A stretch of 64,000 nucleotides of DNA from Novosphingobium terrae (GCF_017163935.1 NZ_JABVZR010000001.1:4030001-4094000); one strand, 5' to 3'. Positions 16,585-26,749 are shown, counted from the first letter of the stretch. Made by a program: numbers and translations. Notes: generated by a model not told the origin, from the sequence alone.

Positions 16585-16617
16585 AAGGCCCCCTGTTCCA
16601 CGTGGAACAGAGGGCCC
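16585..16617 (-). terminator. Terminator-like hairpin of sleB built on a parS palindrome
   Basis: Read on the minus strand, GGGCCCTCTG and its partner arm enclose the 16-bp palindrome at 16594-16609 and are followed by TTGTTGTTTG. The stem is imperfect in its outer part. It lies about 25-55 bp past the sleB stop, the right place for a terminator. Confidence 0.6.
16594..16609. promoter_or_regulatory. parS-like ParB-binding site (1)
   Basis: TGTTCCACGTGGAACA is a perfect 16-bp palindrome, one base from the canonical bacterial parS (TGTTCCACGTGAAACA) and with the same CACGTG core. It is intergenic, between sleB and the glutaredoxin-like gene, about 15 kb from parAB and 7 kb from the predicted origin. 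It is also the heart of the sleB terminator hairpin, so the palindrome could be explained by that alone. Confidence 0.65.
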
Positions 16618-16641
16618 TGGCTGGCGCAGAAAGGATCTATC

Positions 16642-17253
16642 TCATCGATAGAAAACGTGATTGTCGATCCGGGCCACGCGCTGACGGTGCCAGCGGGGCG
16701 AGATGCGCGCGGAATGGAAGAACATCGCCCCTTCAACGGGGCTCTGCCAGCTGCCGTCGTGAGCGATTTCGGCAATGGCCAGCGCGCGATGCCAACCAGC
16801 GGAGGTGTGGTTGATCACCGGCATCGTGCCGCCATGAATGAAGGAGAATTGCGAGGGCTGGTAGACCACACCGCAATAGCTGTCCGGGAAACGGCCCGAG
16901 CGCGAACGGGCGACGACCACGCGGGCAACAGCCAGCTGGCCATCAAGCGTTTCATTGCGCGCTTCGAAATAGACGGCGCCTGCCAGGCAGTTGATTTCGG
17001 AGGAGACCTCTTCGCCCTGCGGCTGGCGGGCGACAAGCTGAGTCAGCGTCGCGGCACTCACGGCGGGAGCCGGTTCGAGGTCGAGGGAAGGCTGGGTGGC
17101 AGCGGCGTTCGCGATGCCGGAAGCGGCAGGAACAGGCACAGTCTGCAGGGTCGGTTCGTTCTGCTGAGCAGAGACGCCAGAACCGATGGCGGTGAGCATC
17201 AGAACAGTCGCTGCCAGCGACAGGCTCTTGGCACGGTTGAACAGCTGACGCAT
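16642..17253 (-). CDS. SleB-type cell wall hydrolase
   Basis: 203-aa secreted protein with a C-terminal Hydrolase_2 (SleB) domain. Residues 1-29 form a signal peptide ending near VSAQ, followed by a Pro/Ala-rich linker to about residue 85. The domain is recognised by NCLAGAVYFEARNETLDGQLAVARV-type sequence (catalytic Glu in YFEARNE), the SGRFPDSYCGVVYQ and SQFSF motifs, and the ALAIAEIA helix. It probably cleaves peptidoglycan glycan strands. In non-sporulating alphaproteobacteria the role is general wall turnover. The ATG at 17253 is preferred to a TTG three codons upstream. Confidence 0.85.
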   Translation of the reverse strand: MRQLFNRAKSLSLAATVLMLTAIGSGVSAQQNEPTLQTVPVPAASGIANAAATQPSLDLEPAPAVSAATLTQLVARQPQGEEVSSEINCLAGAVYFEARNETLDGQLAVARVVVARSRSGRFPDSYCGVVYQPSQFSFIHGGTMPVINHTSAGWHRALAIAEIAHDGSWQSPVEGAMFFHSARISPRWHRQRVARIDNHVFYR

Positions 17254-17455
17254 CGAAAGCAATTTCTAGTGCGGTGAACTTTCCAGACGCAGCACGCGCA
17301 GATAGAAAAGCCCCGAAAAGCCATCCCCATCCACCAGCGATCCTGCCGGCAGCCCCCCGTCTGCGTGCCAGCCTGCCAACCCCCCGGTCAACTTGGCCGC
17401 CTGCGCGTTATGGACGTCGCGCGGTGCAGGACAGGGCGTTTGGAGTCAATCGCGC

Positions 17456-17794
17456 CTAAACGGACAATCCGATGAATCGTTCCGCCGCCGGGATGTCCAG
17501 TTCAACTATCCACAGATCACGGTCCTGCTGGCGGCGGCGTTCCAGCCAGTCATGGAAGGATTGCGGGTCCTCGGAATCAAGGCGCTTTGCGCAATGCCAG
17601 CCGCGTGAGCCATCGGCCATGGGCATGCGTTCATAGACGCGCTGGTCCTGACCGTTCTCGCAGAGCAGCAGGAGAATCGTGCCGGCATCGGCCTCGCCCT
17701 TGGCAATGACGGTGGCAAAACCGCCCTGCGTATTCACCTGCCTGACCAGCGCCGAAACTTCCACAGCGGCGGGCAGGCGAGGGGTCTCGCTCAT
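17456..17794 (-). CDS. DUF1491 family protein
   Basis: 112-aa conserved alphaproteobacterial protein of unknown function. EVSALVRQVNTQGGFATVI and the GEADAGTILLLL segment match the DUF1491 pattern, and a basic HDWLERRRQQDRDLWIVEL stretch closes the domain. No signal or membrane segment. Its ATG overlaps the stop of the thioesterase gene (ATGA). The 202 bp between its 3' end and sleB hold nothing I recognise. Confidence 0.82.
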   Translation of the reverse strand: MSETPRLPAAVEVSALVRQVNTQGGFATVIAKGEADAGTILLLLCENGQDQRVYERMPMADGSRGWHCAKRLDSEDPQSFHDWLERRRQQDRDLWIVELDIPAAERFIGLSV

Positions 17795-18258
17795 CCGCCG
17801 TAACCGGGCAGTGAGGAGAGCGCCATATGTGAGCGCATAAAGGTGCCGGTGCCGCGCCCGACCTCCTCGCCTTCCTCGTCGATCAGCCGTGCCTCGGCCA
17901 CCAGCACGCGGCGGCGACCGCTGACCCAGCGCCCCTCCGCCGTCACCCGGCCGCCGCGCACAGGGCGCGAAAACAGCAGGTTGAAGGAGGTGGTCAGCAG
18001 GAAGCGGTCAGTGACCAGCGTGTTGGCGGCGTAAAAGGCCGCATCGTCGAGCATCTTGAAATAGATCGTGCCATGCGCCGCGCCGCCCGCGTGAAAGACG
18101 GTGGGATCGATGTCGAAGAGGATGCGCGCATGGCCTTCCCCGATCACCTCAAGCCGCGATGAAAACAGCTGGTTGATCGGCGCCGAGGCGTAAAGCCCCT
18201 CCAGCGCGCGCCAATGCAGCGCAGCCCCCGAGTCCACGTCCTTATCCTCAACGCTCAT
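17791..18258 (-). CDS. PaaI-type hotdog thioesterase
   Basis: 155-aa hotdog-fold protein. FHAGGAAHGTIYFKMLDDAAFYAANT carries the HGG/HG catalytic-type motif with an acidic residue on the central helix, as in PaaI/YdiI acyl-CoA thioesterases. Substrate unknown. The ATG at 18258 lies 1 bp from the ptsN stop (TAA at 18260-18262); the protein starts MSVEDK and longer upstream frames lie within ptsN. Overlaps DUF1491 by 4 bp. Confidence 0.82.
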   Translation of the reverse strand: MSVEDKDVDSGAALHWRALEGLYASAPINQLFSSRLEVIGEGHARILFDIDPTVFHAGGAAHGTIYFKMLDDAAFYAANTLVTDRFLLTTSFNLLFSRPVRGGRVTAEGRWVSGRRRVLVAEARLIDEEGEEVGRGTGTFMRSHMALSSLPGYGG

Positions 18259-18259
18259 C

Positions 18260-18721
18260 TTACGCCGCGTCGCGGTCGAGGACGTTGGCGAGGAGGGCAT
18301 AGAGCGCCTCATCGCTGGGGGCATCATTCAGGGCGGCATGCATCTTGTCGTCGCGCATCATGCGGCTGATCGCGGCCAGTGCATGGAGATGCACCGCCCC
18401 CGCCTGTTCAGGCGAAAGCAGGCCGAACACGATGTCCACCGGCATATCGTCAGCGGATTCGAAGGCCACCGGCGATTCCAGCCGCAGCACCACCGCCACG
18501 GGGCGCACCAGATCGGGCATGCGCGCATGGGGAATGGCCACGCCGCGGCCAAAGCCGGTGCTGCCCAGCTTTTCGCGTTCCTCGATGCGGTCGCGAACTT
18601 CGGCCTCGTCCAGCGCGTAAACGCTGGCGAAACGCCCGGAGAGATGCTCGATGATGGCGGATTTGCTGTCAGCCGCAATGGTGCCGACCGCCTCCGGCAT
18701 GAGCGTGAACAGCGCTGTCAT
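18260..18721 (-). CDS. ptsN: PTS IIA-like nitrogen-regulatory protein PtsN
   Basis: 153-aa EIIA-Ntr protein. The phosphorylated histidine lies in GVAIPHARMPDL, and FGLLSPEQAGAVHLHALAAISRMM is the standard C-terminal core. In proteobacteria PtsN receives phosphate from PtsP via NPr and regulates potassium, nitrogen and envelope functions rather than transporting sugar. The usual rpoN-hpf-ptsN cluster is partly kept: hpf lies directly upstream on the same strand, although 234 bp away, and rpoN is not in the window. Confidence 0.92.
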   Translation of the reverse strand: MTALFTLMPEAVGTIAADSKSAIIEHLSGRFASVYALDEAEVRDRIEEREKLGSTGFGRGVAIPHARMPDLVRPVAVVLRLESPVAFESADDMPVDIVFGLLSPEQAGAVHLHALAAISRMMRDDKMHAALNDAPSDEALYALLANVLDRDAA

Positions 18722-18955
18722 CGCCAATCTTCAACTTGCCTTATCATGCCCGTCGCCGATTGGTCGGGTCGGGCGGGGCGATAGCTTGTTTCGCTGGAAC
18801 ACGCAAAGGCGTTTGGCATGCATGCTATCCCGCGTAAAACACGGAAGATCGCGCATCAGGTCGAAGCTGGTTAGCCGCCACAACCAGACGCGCGTCCTTC
18901 CGTGAAGGGCCACTATCCCCGCCGCAGCCGACGGGGCAGCGACGCGTTTCGTCTG

Positions 18956-19525
18956 TTACGACGGTTCGACCCAGCCGATCGAGCCATCACCCCGTCGATA
19001 GACCATATTATGCTTACCGGTGCCAGCATTTTTGAACAGCAAGGCATTGGTGTTGCGCAGATCCAGCATCATCACCGCATCGGAAACGGTCGCTTCGGGC
19101 ACGTCCACACGCAGCTCGGCGATGACCAGAGGAGCCTCGGCAACGGCTTCCTCACCCTCTTCGTGAACCGGTTCCTCGAAGATGGTGTAGGCCGCTTCCT
19201 GAGTCTGCACGGCGTGCGTGGACTGCTCGTGGCGATCGTTCAGGCGCTTCTTGTAGCGGCGCAGCTGAGTCTCGATCTTGATGGCGGCCGCATCCAGGCT
19301 CTGATGCGCATCATGGGCGATGCCGGCGCCTTTCAAGATCAGTCCCTGGCGCACATGAGTCACGATATCGCATCGGAACGAACCGCCGGGCGCCTTGCCG
19401 AAGGTCACCACGGAAGACAGCGCCTTGTTGAAGTGCTTGTCCGTGATGGTGTTCAGCCGGTCCTCGACGTGGACCCGCAGCGCTTCGCCGGTTTCCATCT
19501 GATGGCCGGAAACGCGAATGTCCAT
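18956..19525 (-). CDS. hpf: Ribosome hibernation-promoting factor, long form
   Basis: 189-aa long HPF. The N-terminal S30AE domain (residues 1-105: MDIRVSGHQMETGEALRVHV, TFGKAPGGSFRCDIVTHV) blocks mRNA and tRNA sites, and the C-terminal dimerisation domain (about 130-189) drives 100S ribosome formation; its NTNALLFKNAGTGKHNMVYRR stretch is characteristic. It is 37 bp from dnaQ and upstream of ptsN. The 230-bp gap to ptsN holds a CTGGTT/AACCAG inverted repeat near 18870 but no clear terminator. Confidence 0.93.
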   Translation of the reverse strand: MDIRVSGHQMETGEALRVHVEDRLNTITDKHFNKALSSVVTFGKAPGGSFRCDIVTHVRQGLILKGAGIAHDAHQSLDAAAIKIETQLRRYKKRLNDRHEQSTHAVQTQEAAYTIFEEPVHEEGEEAVAEAPLVIAELRVDVPEATVSDAVMMLDLRNTNALLFKNAGTGKHNMVYRRGDGSIGWVEPS

Positions 19526-19561
19526 GGTCCTGACTCCTGTTCTGTTGTTGGGAATGCGTTC

Positions 19562-20254
19562 TTAATCGGAAAGCCAAAGAGGTGTTTTGATCGACTCCAA
19601 AAACTTTGCGTGAGCGGCCAATTCCGCTTCGCTGGCGTGGTGGGGGCGGGCGGGGCGTGCAGCCCTTTCCCGCGTGATCACAGTGGTTTCGACCACGGTG
19701 GATTCAACAAGTCCCTGCTCGGCGGCAAGTTCCAGACCGATCTGGCGGCCGCCCAGCAGCTCGACATAGACCTGCGCCAGCAGTTCGGCGTCCAGCAGAG
19801 CGCCGTGCTTGGTGCGGTGGCTGCGATCGATGCCGTAACGCGTGCAGAGCGCATCGAGCGAATTTTTCGCGCCCGGATGCTTGGAGCGCGCGATGCGCAC
19901 CGTATCGACCATACGGTCAGCCTCGACGATGGGCAGGCCCACCATCGTCAGCTCATTGTTGATGAATCCGAAGTCGAATCCGGCGTTATGCGCGACCATC
20001 GGCGAGTCGCCGATAAAGTCGAGGAAAGCCTGCGCCTCATCCTTGAACAACGGCTTGTCGGCCAGGAAGGCTTCGGACAGGCCGTGGACCCGTTCCGCCT
20101 CGGCGGGCATATCACGCTGAGGGTTGAAATACTGGTGAAATGTGACGCCGGTCTGCACCCGGTTGACCATTTCCACACAGCCGATTTCCACGAGTCTGTC
20201 CCCTGTTTTGGGGTCGAGTCCGGTGGTTTCAGTGTCGAAAACAATCTCTCTCAT
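19562..20254 (-). CDS. dnaQ: DNA polymerase III epsilon subunit (3'-5' proofreading exonuclease)
   Basis: 230-aa DEDDh exonuclease. Exo I is FDTETTGLDP (residues 6-15), Exo II is HNAGFDFGF, and Exo III is HGALLDAELLA; all acidic metal ligands and the catalytic His are present. The C-terminal 40 residues correspond to the alpha-subunit-binding tail. It follows coaE by 54 bp in the ppsR-maf-aroE-coaE-dnaQ run, the same order described next to the origin in Caulobacter. Confidence 0.95.
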   Translation of the reverse strand: MREIVFDTETTGLDPKTGDRLVEIGCVEMVNRVQTGVTFHQYFNPQRDMPAEAERVHGLSEAFLADKPLFKDEAQAFLDFIGDSPMVAHNAGFDFGFINNELTMVGLPIVEADRMVDTVRIARSKHPGAKNSLDALCTRYGIDRSHRTKHGALLDAELLAQVYVELLGGRQIGLELAAEQGLVESTVVETTVITRERAARPARPHHASEAELAAHAKFLESIKTPLWLSD

Positions 20255-20308
20255 TCACTCGACTATCGTCCTGCCGAGGCCCGCTTACAAGGGGTTGTGA
20301 CGCTTTTA

Positions 20309-20905
20309 TTATCGTGTCGGGATCAGCCGTTCGATCAGCGCCGCGACCTGTGCGCGAGTCTGCGCAAGGCTGGTGCCGGTGTCGATGATGTGATTGGCAA
20401 GAGCGCGTTTTTCGGAATCGGGCATCTGCCGCGCGAGGATTTGCGCGAATTTTTCCTCGGTCATGCCGGGGCGGGCCAGCACCCTTTCGCGCTGCGCTTC
20501 GGCAGGGGCGGAAACGACCGCGACGGCATCGATTCCCTTGCGGCCCGTTTTTTCGAACAGCAGCGGGATATCGTAGACCACCAAAGGCGCGACGGCATGC
20601 TCTTCGAGGAATCGCATGCGCGCTTCGGAGACAGCGGGGTGGACGATGGCTTCGAGTCTGGCCAGCGCCGCATCATCGCCGAAGACGGCTGCGCCCAGTT
20701 TCACCCGATCCACGCCATCGGGGCCGGTGGTGCCAGGGAAGGCCGCTTCGATAGCGGGCAGCAAAGCGCCATTCTGGCCCTGCATCAGCCGCACCTGCGC
20801 ATCGGCATCGAAGACCGGCACACCGATCTCTTCCATCATCGCTGCCACCGCCGATTTGCCCATGCCGATCGAGCCGGTCAGCCCGAGGACAAAAGGGCGA
20901 GTCAT
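20309..20905 (-). CDS. coaE: Dephospho-CoA kinase
   Basis: 198-aa P-loop kinase that phosphorylates dephospho-CoA, the last step of coenzyme A synthesis. Walker A is GLTGSIGMGKS (residues 8-18), followed by VFDADAQVR, the substrate-binding IVHPAV and the VVYDIPLLFEK lid motif. Four-base ATGA overlap with aroE indicates translational coupling. Confidence 0.94.
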   Translation of the reverse strand: MTRPFVLGLTGSIGMGKSAVAAMMEEIGVPVFDADAQVRLMQGQNGALLPAIEAAFPGTTGPDGVDRVKLGAAVFGDDAALARLEAIVHPAVSEARMRFLEEHAVAPLVVYDIPLLFEKTGRKGIDAVAVVSAPAEAQRERVLARPGMTEEKFAQILARQMPDSEKRALANHIIDTGTSLAQTRAQVAALIERLIPTR

Positions 20906-21741
20906 GCCGTCAGCAGTGCGCGCAGGGCGGCATCGCCATCCTGCCGGGGCGGGGGGGCGCCGAAAAAGCGCTCGAAAGCCGAAGCCGCCTGACCGATCAG
21001 CATCGAGAGGCCATCGACGGTGGTGAAGCCCGAGGCTTCCGCCGCGTGCAACAAGGGCGTTTTGAGCGGCGCGGTGATGATGTCGTACACCACAGCGCCC
21101 GGCGCCAGATGCGAAAGATCGAACGTCAGCGGCGGGTTACCCACCATGCCCAGCGGGCTGGCGTTGATCAGCAGATGATAGCCGCCCTCCGCAGGCTGGG
21201 CGAAGGTGGCCAGATCGCTGACGCCATGATCACCCGCCGGGGCCAGCGCATCGACCAACGCCTTGGCCTTGGCCGGATCGCGCGCCGCCAGCGTGATCGC
21301 CGGGCCAGCCTCGGCCAGCGCCGCGACCACCGCCCTCGCTGCGCCACCATTGCCCAGCACCAGAGCGCGGCAGGGCTGATCCAGCGTAGTCACGAAATCG
21401 GCCAGCGGCTCCATAAAGCCGGGCACGTCGGTGTTGTAGCCGGTCAGCGTGCCATCCGCGCCGCGCACCACCGTGTTCACCGCGCCGACGCGCTCGGCGA
21501 GCGGGTCCAGCGCATCAAGCAGGGGCATCACGGCCTGCTTGTGAGGCATGGTGACGTTGCAGCCGCGCCAGTTTTCATCCTGACGGCGGGCCGCGATATA
21601 GGCGGGCAGGGCCTCTGCGGTGACATGGGCGTGGCGGTAATCGCCCTCAAGCCCCAACGCTTTCAGCCAGTGCTTGTGGATAATAGGCGATTTGGACTGG
21701 GCGATGGGATCACCGATCACCTCTGCGTAGGGGAGAGTCAT
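20902..21741 (-). CDS. aroE: Shikimate dehydrogenase
   Basis: 279-aa NADPH-dependent enzyme that reduces 3-dehydroshikimate in the aromatic amino acid pathway. Shikimate-binding positions are visible in [13 protein letters not shown] and [12 protein letters not shown] (Lys of NVTMPHK is catalytic); the NADP loop is [19 protein letters not shown] carries the catalytic Asp. Overlaps both maf and coaE by 4 bp. A perfect DnaA box (TGTGGATAA) lies inside the gene at 21675-21683. Confidence 0.95.
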   Translation of the reverse strand: MTLPYAEVIGDPIAQSKSPIIHKHWLKALGLEGDYRHAHVTAEALPAYIAARRQDENWRGCNVTMPHKQAVMPLLDALDPLAERVGAVNTVVRGADGTLTGYNTDVPGFMEPLADFVTTLDQPCRALVLGNGGAARAVVAALAEAGPAITLAARDPAKAKALVDALAPAGDHGVSDLATFAQPAEGGYHLLINASPLGMVGNPPLTFDLSHLAPGAVVYDIITAPLKTPLLHAAEASGFTTVDGLSMLIGQAASAFERFFGAPPPRQDGDAALRALLTA

Positions 21742-22334
21742 GCGATAACCCCTTGAGCCCGCAAGGCTCCCAGCACCGGCAGCAGGGGCATGCCCAGCAC
21801 CGTGAAATGGCTACCTTCCACAGAGTTAAACAGGTTTATCCCCAGACCTTCCACACGGAATACACCGACGCATCCCGCCACCTCGGGCCATTCGGCGTCG
21901 AGATATTGGGTGATGAAGGCCTCATCCAAAGCGCGCACATGCAGCTTGGCCACTTCGCCATGGCTCCACACGATCTGGCCCGCGCGGGCGAGGGCGGCGC
22001 CGGAATGCAGCTCCATCACCTTGCCCGAGAAGAAGCGCAGATGCTCGGCGGCATTCTCGCGGCTGGTGGGTTTGTCGAAGCGGCGGCCCTCGACCACCAC
22101 CAGTGAATCGCTGCCCAGCACCAAGGCATCGCGCTCGGTTTCGGAGACGGCGAGAGCCTTGGCCTCGGCCAGAGCCAGCGCCACATCGGCGGGCGCGGCA
22201 TCGGCCAGCGCGGATTCAAGCGCGCGCTCATCCACATCGGCGGGCTGAATCGTGTAAGGCACACCAGCTGCGGTCAACATCGCGCGACGTGAGGCGCTTT
22301 TGGACGCCAGCACCAGAGGAACTTTATCGGTCAT
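21738..22334 (-). CDS. maf: Maf-like nucleotide pyrophosphatase
   Basis: 198-aa Maf/Ham1-fold protein. [12 protein letters not shown] (residues 9-20) is the phosphate-binding motif, [13 protein letters not shown] holds the catalytic Asp, and [18 protein letters not shown] follows. Maf proteins hydrolyse non-canonical or modified nucleoside triphosphates and are linked to septum inhibition. It lies between aroE and ppsR with 4-bp overlaps on both sides, the conserved origin-side arrangement in alphaproteobacteria. A DnaA-box-like TTATCCCCA lies near its 3' end (21836-21844). Confidence 0.92.
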   Translation of the reverse strand: MTDKVPLVLASKSASRRAMLTAAGVPYTIQPADVDERALESALADAAPADVALALAEAKALAVSETERDALVLGSDSLVVVEGRRFDKPTSRENAAEHLRFFSGKVMELHSGAALARAGQIVWSHGEVAKLHVRALDEAFITQYLDAEWPEVAGCVGVFRVEGLGINLFNSVEGSHFTVLGMPLLPVLGALRAQGVIA

Positions 22335-23176
22335 ATCGGGCGGTTTCCGGCCTGTGCGCCCACATCCTGGGCATTGCGATCCTTGAGCAGCGAAATGATC
22401 GCGGCGGCGGTTTCCTCAATCGAGCGGCGGGTGACGTCGATCACCGGCCAGCCATTGTCGGCAAACATGCGGCGGGCGTAGAGCAGTTCGGTCTTCACCC
22501 GCTCGACATCGACATAGGATGTCTCGGTCTGATGATTCATTGAGAGCAGGCGGTTGCGACGCACCTGCACCAGCCGCTCCGGCGCCGTCGTCAGCCCGAC
22601 CACCAGCGGCGCACGCAGGCCGAACAGCAGGGCAGGCGGCGGGCTTTCCACCACGATGGGGATGTTCGCCACCTTATAGCCGCGGTTGGCGAGATAGATG
22701 CTGGTCGGCGTTTTCGAGCTGCGCGAGACGCCCGCCAGCACGATGTCGGCCTCTTCCCAGTTTTCCCAATTCAGCCCGTCATCATGGGCGATGGAGAAAT
22801 GAATCGCATCGACGCGCGCGAAATAGGCCGCGTCCAGAATATGCTGCTTGCCCGGTCGCCCCTTCGCCTGCTGCCCCAGCATATTGCCCAGCGCATCGGT
22901 GACGGAATCCAGCACCGGCACGGCAGGCAGGCTCATCGCCAGACAGCGGTCCTCCAGCATGCGGCGGATGTCGTGGCTGACCATCGTATAGAGCACCAGG
23001 CCCGGATTGGCCGCGATATCGCCCATCACGCGATCGAGATGCGCCTGGCTGCGCACCATCGGCCAGAAATGGCGGTTGACCTCCACATCCTCAAACTGGG
23101 CGAGCGCCGCCTTGGCGATCATCTCCAGCGTTTCGCCGGTGGAATCCGAGAGCAGATGCAGATGCAGGCGGTTCAT
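22331..23176 (-). CDS. ppsR: Pyruvate,phosphate/water dikinase regulatory protein (DUF299, RP001 homologue)
   Basis: 281-aa DUF299 protein, a bifunctional serine/threonine kinase and phosphorylase that uses ADP and Pi to switch pyruvate (phosphate or water) dikinase. [13 protein letters not shown] is the N-terminal motif and [25 protein letters not shown] sequence is the P-loop region. The ATG at 23176 is chosen over a TTG three codons upstream. The gene starts at the edge of the predicted origin; this is the same family as RP001, which borders the origin in Rickettsia and Caulobacter. Confidence 0.93.
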   Translation of the reverse strand: MNRLHLHLLSDSTGETLEMIAKAALAQFEDVEVNRHFWPMVRSQAHLDRVMGDIAANPGLVLYTMVSHDIRRMLEDRCLAMSLPAVPVLDSVTDALGNMLGQQAKGRPGKQHILDAAYFARVDAIHFSIAHDDGLNWENWEEADIVLAGVSRSSKTPTSIYLANRGYKVANIPIVVESPPPALLFGLRAPLVVGLTTAPERLVQVRRNRLLSMNHQTETSYVDVERVKTELLYARRMFADNGWPVIDVTRRSIEETAAAIISLLKDRNAQDVGAQAGNRPI

Positions 23177-23523
23177 AAACAACAAGCCAAAGTGCTGGGG
23201 AGAAAGGAATGCGGGCCATCAGCCCTTGTGGATATCCCTTGGCATAAACGGCAGGACAGGAGAACCGACAAAATGGGGGATAGAGTCCACCCCCGCTAAC
23301 CCGGACTCAATCCGGGGCCTGCGCACATGTGGGCAGTCTTTCCCACAGGCTGGGGATAAGGGGCATAAGGATTCCTTGACGATTGGAGTCACGGAGTCGC
23401 AGATCGCTTTGCGCTGTTCAGCCCGGCATAATTCAGGCAAGTGGCCGTAATTCCCACTATCCACAGGCCCAACAACCTTCATCATCCTTTCATGAATCCT
23501 CTTTGAATCAGGAATGACTCACA
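23177..23523. other. Predicted chromosomal replication origin (oriC) between ppsR and hemE
   Basis: This 347-bp gap separates the divergent ppsR (RP001/DUF299) and hemE genes, the position of the origin established in Caulobacter crescentus and Rickettsia. DnaA-box-like 9-mers seen: TGTGGATAT (23227-23235), TGGGGATAA (23351-23359) and CTATCCACA (23457-23465), each one base from consensus, and TTTCCCACA (23339-23347) with two mismatches. The 60 bp before hemE are relatively AT-rich. Gene direction reverses here. No TTAA-N7-TTAA CtrA site is visible, unlike Caulobacter. The gap must also hold promoters for both genes (TTGACG at 23376 is a candidate -35). Confidence 0.7.
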
Positions 23524-24549
23524 ATGCCCGGTCCTTTGCTCGCCACCCTCAAGGGAGAGAACCTCTCTCGCCGTCCCATCTGGCTGATGCGGCAAGCCGG
23601 GCGCTATCTTCCTGAGTATCGCGCGCTTCGCGCGGAGAAGGGCGGGTTCCTGCCTCTGGTCTATGACAGCGAGGCAGCAGCAGAGATCACCTTGCAACCG
23701 CTGCGCCGTTTCGGCTTCGATGGCGCGATCCTGTTCTCAGACATTCTGATCGTGCCTTATGCGATGGGTCAGGATCTGGCGTTTCTGGCGGGCGAAGGGC
23801 CTCATCTCTCGCCCAAGCTTGTGGATCATAGCTTGCAGGCTTTGCAGGGGGTTCCAGACCGTCTGTCACCCATCTACGAGACGGTGCGTCTGGTCAGAGC
23901 CGCGCTGAAGGAAGAGGTGACCATGCTGGGCTTCGCAGGAAGCCCCTGGACGGTCGCCACGTATATGGTGAACGGCGAGGGCAGCCGTGACCAGCATGAG
24001 ACCCGCGCCTATGCCTATCGCGATCCTGAGGCCTTCCAGGCGATCATTGATGCCATCATCGAGGTGACCGTCGAGTATCTCGATGGCCAGATCAAGGCGG
24101 GCGCCGAAGCCGTGCAGCTTTTCGACAGCTGGGCTGGCAGTCTGGCTCCGCGCGAATATGAGCGCTGGGTGATTGCGCCCAACGCCACCATCGCCGCGCA
24201 GATTCAGGCTCTCCACCCCGATGTGCCGGTGATCGGCTTCCCCAAGGGCTCGGGCGAGAAGCTGGCCGCCTATGCCCGCGAGACTGGCGTGAATGCCGTG
24301 GGCGTGGATGAAACCGTCGACCCGCTTTGGGCCGCGCGCGAACTGCCCGCTGGCATGCCGGTGCAAGGCAATCTCGATCCCCTGCTGCTGCTGTCAGGCG
24401 GCGCGGAGCTGGACAAGCGCGCGACCGAGGTGCTGGAGGCCTTTGCCGACCGCCCCCATGTCTTCAACCTTGGCCATGGCATTGGGCAGACGACGCCCCT
24501 CGCGCACGTCGAACAGTTGCTTCAGGTGGTGCGCAACTGGCACCGATAA
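23524..24549 (+). CDS. hemE: Uroporphyrinogen decarboxylase
   Basis: 341-aa enzyme that removes four acetate carboxyls from uroporphyrinogen III to give coproporphyrinogen III in haem synthesis. RRPIWLMRQAGRYLPEYR (residues 14-31) contains the invariant arginines for substrate binding; GFAGSPWTVATYM and the FPKGSG motif follow. Length matches the family. It is the first rightward gene from the predicted origin and is followed after 15 bp by hemJ. Confidence 0.96.
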   Translation: MPGPLLATLKGENLSRRPIWLMRQAGRYLPEYRALRAEKGGFLPLVYDSEAAAEITLQPLRRFGFDGAILFSDILIVPYAMGQDLAFLAGEGPHLSPKLVDHSLQALQGVPDRLSPIYETVRLVRAALKEEVTMLGFAGSPWTVATYMVNGEGSRDQHETRAYAYRDPEAFQAIIDAIIEVTVEYLDGQIKAGAEAVQLFDSWAGSLAPREYERWVIAPNATIAAQIQALHPDVPVIGFPKGSGEKLAAYARETGVNAVGVDETVDPLWAARELPAGMPVQGNLDPLLLLSGGAELDKRATEVLEAFADRPHVFNLGHGIGQTTPLAHVEQLLQVVRNWHR

Positions 24550-24564
24550 CCTATATAGGCCTGT

Positions 24565-25008
24565 ATGGATTGGATACTCTCGATGACCTACGCCTGGCTT
24601 AAGGCCGGCCATATCATCTTCGTCATCTTCTGGATGGCGGGGCTTTTCATGCTGCCGCGCTATTTCGTCTACCATCAGGAAAGCCTGCCCGGCACCGAGG
24701 AAGAGCGCCGCTGGATCGACCGCGAGAACAAGCTGCTCAAGATCATCATGTGGCCCTCTCTGGTGGCCGTGTGGGTGTTCGGGCTGCTGCTGGCCCATAC
24801 GATCGGAGCTTTCTCGCAAGGCTGGTTCCACGCCAAGCTGGCGATGGTGCTGGTGTTGACGGGCTATCACGTGTGGCTGGCGGGCTATGCCAAGAGTCTG
24901 GCCAAGGGTGATCGCAAGCTGCCGGGCAAGACTCTGCGCCTGCTGAATGAGGTGCCCGGTGTGGCGGCGGCGATCATCGTGATTCTGGTGATTGTGCGGC
25001 CGTTTTAA
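24565..25008 (+). CDS. hemJ: HemJ-type protoporphyrinogen IX oxidase (CopD-like membrane protein)
   Basis: 147-aa integral membrane protein with four predicted helices (about residues 10-32, 58-80, 87-106, 127-146). KAGHIIFVIFWMAGLFMLPR and WFHAKLAMVLVLTGYH carry the conserved histidines of the HemJ family, which oxidises protoporphyrinogen IX in bacteria lacking HemG or HemY. Position directly after hemE supports this role. A copper-resistance CopD label would be the alternative but the context argues against it. Confidence 0.9.
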   Translation: MDWILSMTYAWLKAGHIIFVIFWMAGLFMLPRYFVYHQESLPGTEEERRWIDRENKLLKIIMWPSLVAVWVFGLLLAHTIGAFSQGWFHAKLAMVLVLTGYHVWLAGYAKSLAKGDRKLPGKTLRLLNEVPGVAAAIIVILVIVRPF

Positions 25009-25025
25009 GTTTTTGAAGTAGGAAG

Positions 25026-25247
25026 ATGCGAGGGGGTTACCCCCTCGCGCTCCCATGACGTCTTCCGACGATAGGGCAGGGGCGCCCGATCTTTGTGCCT
25101 AGCCTCTCCACCTGCTGGCGCCGCAGGCTTCAACTCTTCAGCGCGGTGTTATCGTTCTTGCCTGCGGCGCGGCGACGTTGCCCTGCGGCTGAACCCGTGG
25201 TGCTGAGGTAGACATTAAAGGGAGCGCGAGGGTGATGACCCTCGCAT
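25026..25247 (-). repeat. Interspersed composite palindromic repeat, copy E
   Basis: 222-bp copy in minus orientation, 17 bp after the hemJ stop. It starts with GCGAGGGGG-TTA-CCCCCTCGC and ends with GCGAGGG-TGATGA-CCCTCGCAT; TAGACATTAAAGGGAGC at the right is the reverse complement of the left box of plus-oriented copies. The central GGCGCCGCAGGC/GCCTGCGGCGC stem is intact. The remaining 190 bp before rho show no recognisable feature, although rho leaders are often regulated. Confidence 0.9.
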
Positions 25248-25437
25248 TTCTCTTTCCCTTCTTCCCAACCAATCAATCCCCTCCACCCATCGCCAATTTA
25301 TTGACGGGAAAGCGCCAACAGAATATGCGCTAACCTCTCACCGGCAATGATTTGCGCGCGAACGTAGCGCGCAACTGGTCCGCCTTCTCCAGGCCCGATG
25401 GACCCGCCGGCCGAAAACCTCCTTACGGAAATTATTT

Positions 25438-26694
<1,257 letters not shown>

Positions 26695-26721
26695 GATTCA
26701 TTCGGTCTGAGATTCAAGGAA

Positions 26722-26749
26722 GGGGTAGGAGGAATCCTGCCCCTTTTTT
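26722..26749 (+). terminator. Rho-independent terminator of rho
   Basis: GGGGTAGGA pairs with TCCTGCCCC (one G-U pair) around a GGAA tetraloop and is followed by six T residues, 27 bp after the rho stop codon. Confidence 0.92.
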
